From Zingiber officinale (lineage: Eukaryota > Streptophyta > Magnoliopsida > Zingiberales > Zingiberaceae): a DNA stretch of 64,000 bases. The stretch lies in assembly GCF_018446385.1 (NCBI RefSeq), contig NC_055998.1, positions 73,588,744 through 73,652,743 on the forward strand, written 5' to 3'. Shown here one piece after another: positions 58,149 to 64,000 of this stretch (position 1 is the first letter of the stretch; every line of letters begins with the position of its first letter). The notes beneath the pieces were generated by a model. That model saw only the letters and a list, made by a program, of their open reading frames with translations. It searched no databases and was not told where the DNA came from. A program made the translations under genes and the position numbers.

Positions 58149-60432
58149 TTATTTGAATTCTGCAAATACATCGTCGGACATCTCTCTAAGGATCCGACGG
58201 TGATCCAGGAATTCGTCAGGAGGATCAGGGGACAGATACCCTTTCTCCTTAAGTTACTGAAGTGCCCTTACTGCACCGTAAGCTACAGACCTAACGAAGT
58301 GATCCCCCACCTGTGAATCAAACTCTGAAGAGCGTAAATATTCTTCTCAGCTCAATTACAGGCGGTCGCTCTCCCCAACCTTATAAGTCTCTAAGGCAAT
58401 GACATAGCTCGATAAGGCAGACTGAGCCTGAGACAACTCTGTCTGCAAAGAGCCCAGCTCTGTTGCCTGGGACTCCAGATCTCGTCTCTGATCCATAATA
58501 AGCATGTCCTTGGAATTCAGCTCCTGGGTCAGGCGATCCATCTCTTGCTTATGTGTAAGCTTGAAGTCTTCCAGAGCTACAGATCGTTGAGTCAACTCTG
58601 ACTAAGCCTCTTGGCACTTAGCCTCAGAGGACTGTAGGAGAACTTCAAGCCTGCTCTTGTCATCTCGGAGATGGTTGATCTATAGTTGGGCCTCTTCTAA
58701 GTTTGTTCTCGAGAGGCGTTCACTTTTTTCACAGTCTCCACCTCCGCCTTAAGTCGGGACATGACTGCAGCAGGGTCGGAGATGTGAGACTCTAGGTCCG
58801 TAATTCAGTCCTTTAAGATCTTATTAAACCAATGTATGTGCAGGAATGTTTAGTTTAAGTGGAGGGACTGGGAAAACATCTATTCATAATCATAGAGTGA
58901 GAACAGAAAGCCAGAATAAGAGGGGGAGAGCCGTAAGAGAAAGCGGAAGCTTACAATAGTAGCAGTTTCAGAGGATAGGTCCATTAGGCCAGGTAGCGAA
59001 TTGGTGTCCATCGCCTTCATAGTATGCTTCCATTGAGTTACTAGTTGACCCCGCAATAAGATAGAGTGAGCAGGGGCGGCAGGATAGCGATGTAATCCCC
59101 ACTCTATAGGTAGAGTGGCACGGAAGTGGGAATAGCAAGGTCGGGAAGAGTCGGGAGCAGTTCCGCTAGGTTCTGACCGGGGCACTAGATCTATATTGTC
59201 GCCTTGGGTCAATTTCTTCTTTAACAACAGGAGCCTTCCCTCGCTCAGCTCCAGCCTTGGTTTGGGGCGGTCTAATAGAATCGCTCGGGAGTTGTGGATC
59301 TGGAACGTAAGTAGAGGCTGGTCGGGACGATGTAACAGCAGTTGGGGCCTCGGATGTCAGGTCGGGTCCCATAGGTCAGAGTCTGGCCCGTCACAAAAGC
59401 TGCTACTCATCTGAATCTGACTCCTCTGATGGAGTTCAGGGCCGACAAGCAGGAGGCACGGGAGGATCGTGCCTGGAAGGCTCAGGAGCGAAGCGAACGT
59501 ACGGGGTTGCTCGGGCGGTTGGACAGGGAGTAGTTAAGGCAGTCACCCCTATGGGAAGGGGAGTAGAATGCGAGAGACCCCTCCTATCCAGTATTATGCA
59601 TCCCCGGCGGTTTATTTCCAGATCGCTTAGAGGAAGAGGCCTGATCAGAGATGCTCGATCCAGAGTATTTGCTGCAAGAAGAGCACCAAAATCAGAGTAG
59701 AATGACGAAAGCAAGTCAGAGCACGTAAGCCTTACCTAATGAATGTGGTAGCTCTGAGGAGATGCGGCTCAGCTTGAACAGAAACAACACGTCCTCTGTC
59801 AGTAGCCTTAGCAAGTCTAAGCGCCAACATACCAGTTGTGTGGAGGCCTCCGTAAAGTCAGGGTCTGTCCAAAAATCCCCTAGATGTGGTACCAGAGGAA
59901 GAGCTGATCGCCACTGGGTAGGCCACTCCACGACCAGGGGGAAATACAGTAAAAAATATTTCTCTTTCCATTCCGAGTTTGAGGATGGGATGGGAACGAA
60001 GAAGGTAGTTCGAGTGCGGGTCTGGAGACGGAAAAATCCCTCACTGTGACGACAAGGGGTAAAGAAGTAGTGGAATAAGCGGGGAGCCCAAGATATGCCA
60101 CACACTTCACAAAGTAGGACAAACCCACACAAGATCCTCATGGAATTGGGAGTGAGTTGACAAAGAGAAATTCGAAAGTATCGACTCACTTCAGAGAAGA
60201 AAGGGTTGATAGAAAGACGGAGGCCGGCAACAAACTGCTTTTTGAAAAAAGTCACATACCCTGTCAGAGGGGAAGAGGCCCAGTGAACCTTAGAAGGTAT
60301 GATAATATGCATGGCCATGAGAATTTCATTGAGAAGCAAAGATCGTCCAGATCTACGCTGGTGAAGGTCGAAACCCCGAGAGCATAGGTAGGCGCAGGGG
60401 AATCCATGAGAGGATGCGAACACGAAACACAA
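58149..60432 (-). pseudogene. Tat-2 antisense ORF A (gypsy-type domain plus coiled coil)
   Basis: The minus-strand frame 60432-59716 holds the conserved domain GYVTFFKKQFVAGLRLSINP, FFSEVSRYF, SLCQLTPNSMRILCGFVLL and PRLFHYFF (about 60265-60050). It continues in other frames through a Pro-rich middle and a coiled coil at 58595-58356 (QEMDRLTQELNSKDMLIMDQ). It ends with KGYLSPDPPDEFLDHRRILR...SDDVFAEFK and a TAA at 58149-58151. Resemblance to PF04195 is from memory. The function is unknown. Several frameshifts make this copy nonfunctional. Confidence 0.75.
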
Positions 60433-61172
60433 GGATCAGAGCACAATAGGTACCAGAAACAAGAGGAAGGTTTACTTTGGAGACGAAAGGTTCAGTAGAG
60501 CGAAAGGGGAAGGATATTTATAGTTATCAAGGGAGGCATAGAGGGCCTCGTCATCAGCGCCTATCAAGCGGTTTGTGTTTAAAGTAGCTGGCGTCAACCA
60601 TAAACTTAAAAGCAACGATGGTCGCAGGATCATCCTAGAAAACTACGCCAAAGGGGCATGTCAGAAAAAGCTAAGGCGAGAGACACGAGGGGAATAAGGG
60701 TTTATTGTGGCTTCGGGAATAGGCGATGCTACAGTGACCCCCTTTTGATCCCGTAAAGAGACTCTCGAGTATCGTGGCTCGTGACTAGGCGAGTAACCAG
60801 ATCGTGCGAAACTCGGTCGGGGGCCCTGGAGTAGATTGGTCAGGTAAAGCGACTGATTGGGTAACCCAATCACCAAACTTGGTCGGGACATTAAACCGAC
60901 TGGTCAGGATAAACGTCCGGTCAGGTAAAAAGACCTGACCGATCGCATGCCTTGACACCTATCTAGATGATAAGTTAACAAAACCTCTACAAGACGGATA
61001 AGTACTTAACAAACTACTTGAACAGATCAAGTGGGAAGTAGCGTGGGCTATAGGTGAACGTACTAAGTGAACAATACATTGCACCGAGGTAGTCCGCCCA
61101 GACACATGCCTTTCATAATTTTTGAATCTAAGTTTACATCGACGGAAGAGAAGAATACAAGATAAGCACAGA
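60433..61172. other. Spacer between antisense ORFs A and B
   Basis: No credible frame. It would hold the promoter and leader of ORF A and the 3' end of ORF B. Sequence at 60835-60950 with GACCGG/CGGTCAGG words resembles material at 57900-57970 downstream of pol, before ORF A. That would fit a duplication of ORF plus flank. Confidence 0.4.
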
Positions 61173-63523
61173 CTAGTCATCAAAAGAAGGAAAAGTGTCA
61201 TCAGAAAGCTCTCGGAGAAGACGACCCCTGTCCAAAAAATCGTCAGGAGAGGTTGACCAGAGGTAACCTTTCTCACAGAGCTGTAGTAGGGCCCCCACAC
61301 CACCACAGCAGACCATCCAGTCGATGAGACTGCCTATCTTAGCTCCAAATTCCTTGGAAGCAAGGAAGGTAGCCTTGTAAGCTTCCAGACGAGCAGCCTC
61401 ACCAGCTTGATAATCTTTCAGCTCGTCCTTGGCCCTGTCTGCATCGGCTCGGACCATGGCCAGCACTTAATGTGTAGTGGCGGCCTTGTCCTTGGCCTTA
61501 GAGAGGTTTGCCTAGTGAGACTTAAGGGTAGCCATGCCTACCTCCCACTGCTTCTGAAGAGCGGCTTCTCGATCGGCGCTAGCAAACAGATCTGCCTTCT
61601 TGGTCACCAGATCCTTCTCCAGAGCAATGTGAGTCTCTTGCAGCTCTCGCAGCCGTAGAGAGAGGGTAGTCACCTCGGCTTCCTTCTCTTCTAGATCGGC
61701 CAAAAGCTGGACACGCCTCAGTCCCTCAAGCTTGAGCTTGGACTCGCTCGTCTTCGGGGTGGTCTGCAAGGTATGTACCATCTCTAACTCCACCTGAGCC
61801 ATGCCCCTGGCGACTTGGGCCTTCTCCTCGGCAGTCTGAAGATAGGACTGCATCGGGTTGTTGAGGACGGTTAGATCAAAAACGCGGCTAGTGGTCGTGG
61901 GAGATTCCAGCTCCCTAAGGCGAGCCTTTAAAGATTCATTCTCTCACTACATACCAGCCACGTATTGCGATATGCTAAGTCCCAGGGCGCAGGTCTGTCA
62001 AGAGTAGAGGAGGATTAACATTAGCATTATCTCAAGGTATGAAAAAGAAAGAAAAAACTCATCGACATTAACCGTTGCGAGAACAGGTCGGCTGACTCCA
62101 ATTGCAGGCCTTCCAAAATTTGGTAGGCGGCAGTTTTCCATGAGTCAATGAGGGCCCCGTGGAATTGCACCTGACCACATAGGGGAGAGGTGTTGGCAGA
62201 AGGAATGGGGCCCAACACTTGTAGAGACGACAGCTGGAAGGAGGAGGTGAAGACATACTTGCTCTTGAGGCGCTCCTTGGGGCGGGAAGAAGAAGCATGT
62301 GCCGAAGTTGGAGCAGGAAGTGGAAGAGAGGGGGTTGCGGAGCCCCTGGGATGGTCTCCCGCTCGGGGGATGGTCTGCTTCGAGACGAAGATAGGAACGA
62401 GAGAAGAAGTCAAAGCCTCTATGGCCGAAGAAGGGGTCGCTCGGGTAGGGGTTTTTGCCTTGGAGGAGGCTTGCGAGAGGGGAGGTCTCGACGACCAAGC
62501 TTGGACTGACGGAGTAAATCGCTTCCTCTTGCACTGGAGGCGCAAACACTTTTCGGGGACTAGAGAGGGAGTCCTCTCACCGACGGTCACCTCGGTGGGG
62601 AGGGATTTAGTTCCCTGGGCCTCAGGGTCCCCAGATTATTGCGAGGAAACCTCCGCTAAGGCGCTAGCCTGAGGGGCTTGAGGAACCCCCTGGCTCGCCA
62701 AAATCTCTTGGCCCCGCTCCTTCAGAATATCGCTTGGCAACTTAGAAGAGTTGAGGGCATAGGCGCGGAACATGGCGGTTTCTGTGAAATAAAAAGAAAA
62801 TACCTCAGTTAACAAAGACCTGGAAGGAGAGACATTGAATCTTACCAAAAGGAGCGCCTATAGGCGTCCGGATAGGGTTAAGCCCAAAACTGTATAACAC
62901 ACTCTCTCGCAATATCAAGGAAAGTTGAAGCTGCACTCCCTCCAGTTTCTCCGAAGCTATGAGGCAGTCTGGAAGATACTGGTGGTCATGTAGCTCGGAA
63001 GAAGTTGGAAGGGTGTAACGCCACTTAGCGGGCCAAGACACGGACTCGAGTAACTGGATATAGAAGAATCAGAACTTCAAACCCTTATTGGAAGAAGGCA
63101 TTCCCTCGAAAAACTTATACCCAATCCGGGATTGCACTATAAAAACACCCGGCTCCGAGCGTTTGAGGGCATAAAAATGGTGGAAAAGCTGCGGAATCAA
63201 GGGAATTTGATACAGACGGCAAAGGATTACCATTCCACACATAGCGCGGAAGGCATTGGGAGCGAATTGAGATAGTGGAATGTCGAAGTACCGGCTCACA
63301 GAAGAGAAGAAAGGATGGACGAGAAAATGAAGACCGCCGAGAAGCTGATCCTTGAAAAAGGTTATAAAACCAACAGGAGGAGAAGAAGGATGATCATCGG
63401 GCCCCGGAGGACGGAGCTTGTAGGCTTTGGAAAGTTGCAACTCGATTGAATCGCCCTAAGATCACTCCTATCCAAGTCGGAATGAAAGTATGCATACCAA
63501 GGAACTTCCATCTCGCTGGTCAT
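61173..63523 (-). pseudogene. Tat-2 antisense ORF B (second, divergent copy)
   Basis: A probable start is ATG 63523-63521 (MTSEMEVPWYAYF). After a frameshift the domain GFITFFKDQLLGGLHFLVHP, FFSSVSRYF, SQFAPNAFRAMCGMVILC and PQLFHHFYAL follows (about 63380-63190), equivalent to that of ORF A. A Ser/Pro-rich middle lies at 62590-62030 and a coiled coil at 61853-61512 (LADLEEKEAEVTTLSLRLRE). The C-terminus KGYLWSTSPDDFLDRGRLLR...SDDTFPSFDD ends at 61173. The same domain order and C-terminal motif as ORF A, with low identity in between, show a paralogue and not a recent copy. Confidence 0.75.
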
Positions 63524-64000
63524 TATAGGATCGAAAGGAGTAGAAGATGAAGAAGGAAGAGTACTTACAGAGGAGAGGCACGAAGAAGAAGGCGAGCAAA
63601 CAAAAGCAAGAAGAAAAAGAAAGGTCGAAGGAAGACGAAGCGATAAGGAACAACGACGGACAACCTTTAGGGTTTTTAAATCAAAATCTTTAGGAAATAT
63701 CGGGAAGTGAGCCGGACAACTGAAACGACATAACACACGTTAGTTGTCAGATCGAGAAGTGGAAGCGATTTAGGGTTGTGTGCAAAAAGCGTGTGTCATA
63801 CATTATGACGAGTAAAGTTCGTGGGGCACGTGCCATCTCCATAGGAAAGGACATTTATGATGGAAGTGACAGGAAAATCATAGAGGGGGATATGTGCAGA
63901 CCATGCCTCGAGGATTGAAAATTCCATGCGGCGGCCTCAAAAAATGAAGAAGAAGACGACAGGAAATGTTGATCAAAATTCGACGCCTTTACTCCTTGAT
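63524..64000. other. Leader region of antisense ORF B, to the window end
   Basis: Minus-strand frames extend upstream to 63736 without a conserved domain. Beyond that no gene, polypurine tract or LTR start is recognised before the window ends. Confidence 0.4.

Larger units (their letters stand above)
47764..64000 (+). mobile_element. Second Ty3/gypsy Tat-lineage retrotransposon (Tat-2), 3' end outside the window
   Basis: It has the same architecture as Tat-1: LTR with TATA box, TTTGACGCTGTTTGTGGGAAC primer-site region, gag, DTGS protease, RT, RNase H, archaeal-type RNase H, integrase, then antisense ORFs. It is clearly diverged from Tat-1 in sequence, so it is a different family of the lineage. 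It is interrupted by two solo LTRs with perfect duplications. Frames carry many stops, nearly all explainable as C-to-T or G-to-A changes. The 3' LTR is not reached by base 64000. Confidence 0.88.

Noticed and set aside
59762-60387. Plus-strand frames opposite antisense ORF A
   Set aside because: They are shadows of the conserved minus-strand domain.

Overview
This is nuclear DNA of a flowering plant. Three host genes have plant-type exon-intron structure and encode proteins closest to plant families: a group XVI-type ubiquitin-conjugating enzyme E2, a golgin-84 type Golgi protein and a plastid Rho-N/BP-73 type protein. Between and beyond them lies a deep stack of LTR retrotransposons. The retroelement types suggest a monocot, perhaps of the ginger/banana order, but that is only an impression. 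There is no bacterial, viral or CRISPR-like content.

Layout. 1-2.6 kb: the end of a possible LTR, then AT-rich spacer. 2.7-5.8 kb (+): the UBC gene in 6 exons, with a TIR-bounded insertion in its 2.3-kb intron 4. 6.5-15.0 kb (-): the golgin gene in 21 exons, convergent with UBC, with a SINE-like insertion flanked by a 15-bp duplication in one intron. 15.4-43.1 kb (+): a Ty3/gypsy Tat-lineage element (Tat-1). Tat-1 is split by a Ty1/copia element (17541-33402, minus strand, duplication GGTAC), and the 3' LTR of that copia is itself split by a gypsy chromovirus of probable CRM type (18137-24516, minus strand, duplication ACGAT). A solo LTR (33891-34953, duplication GACCC) interrupts the Tat-1 protease. 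43.1-46.2 kb: spacer and the Rho-N gene (-). 46.4-47.7 kb: a TIR element with TTA duplications that carries a broken LRR-receptor-kinase fragment. About 47.76 kb to the window end (+): a second Tat-lineage element (Tat-2), interrupted by two solo LTRs (49171-51440, duplication GTAAG; 52987-54693, duplication GGCAG). Its 3' LTR lies outside the window.

How the pieces relate. The three host genes look intact and unrelated in function. The retroelements are all inactive: frames are broken mostly by C-to-T/G-to-A changes. Insertion order is readable: Tat-1 first, then the copia inside its gag, then the CRM-type element inside the copia LTR. Both Tat elements keep the lineage's antisense ORF region between pol and the 3' LTR. 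In Tat-2 this region holds two divergent antisense ORFs in a row. Other points worth checking are three hairpin repeats in the copia leader, 37-bp hairpin repeats after the Tat-1 pol region, and the gene-fragment capture in the TIR element.
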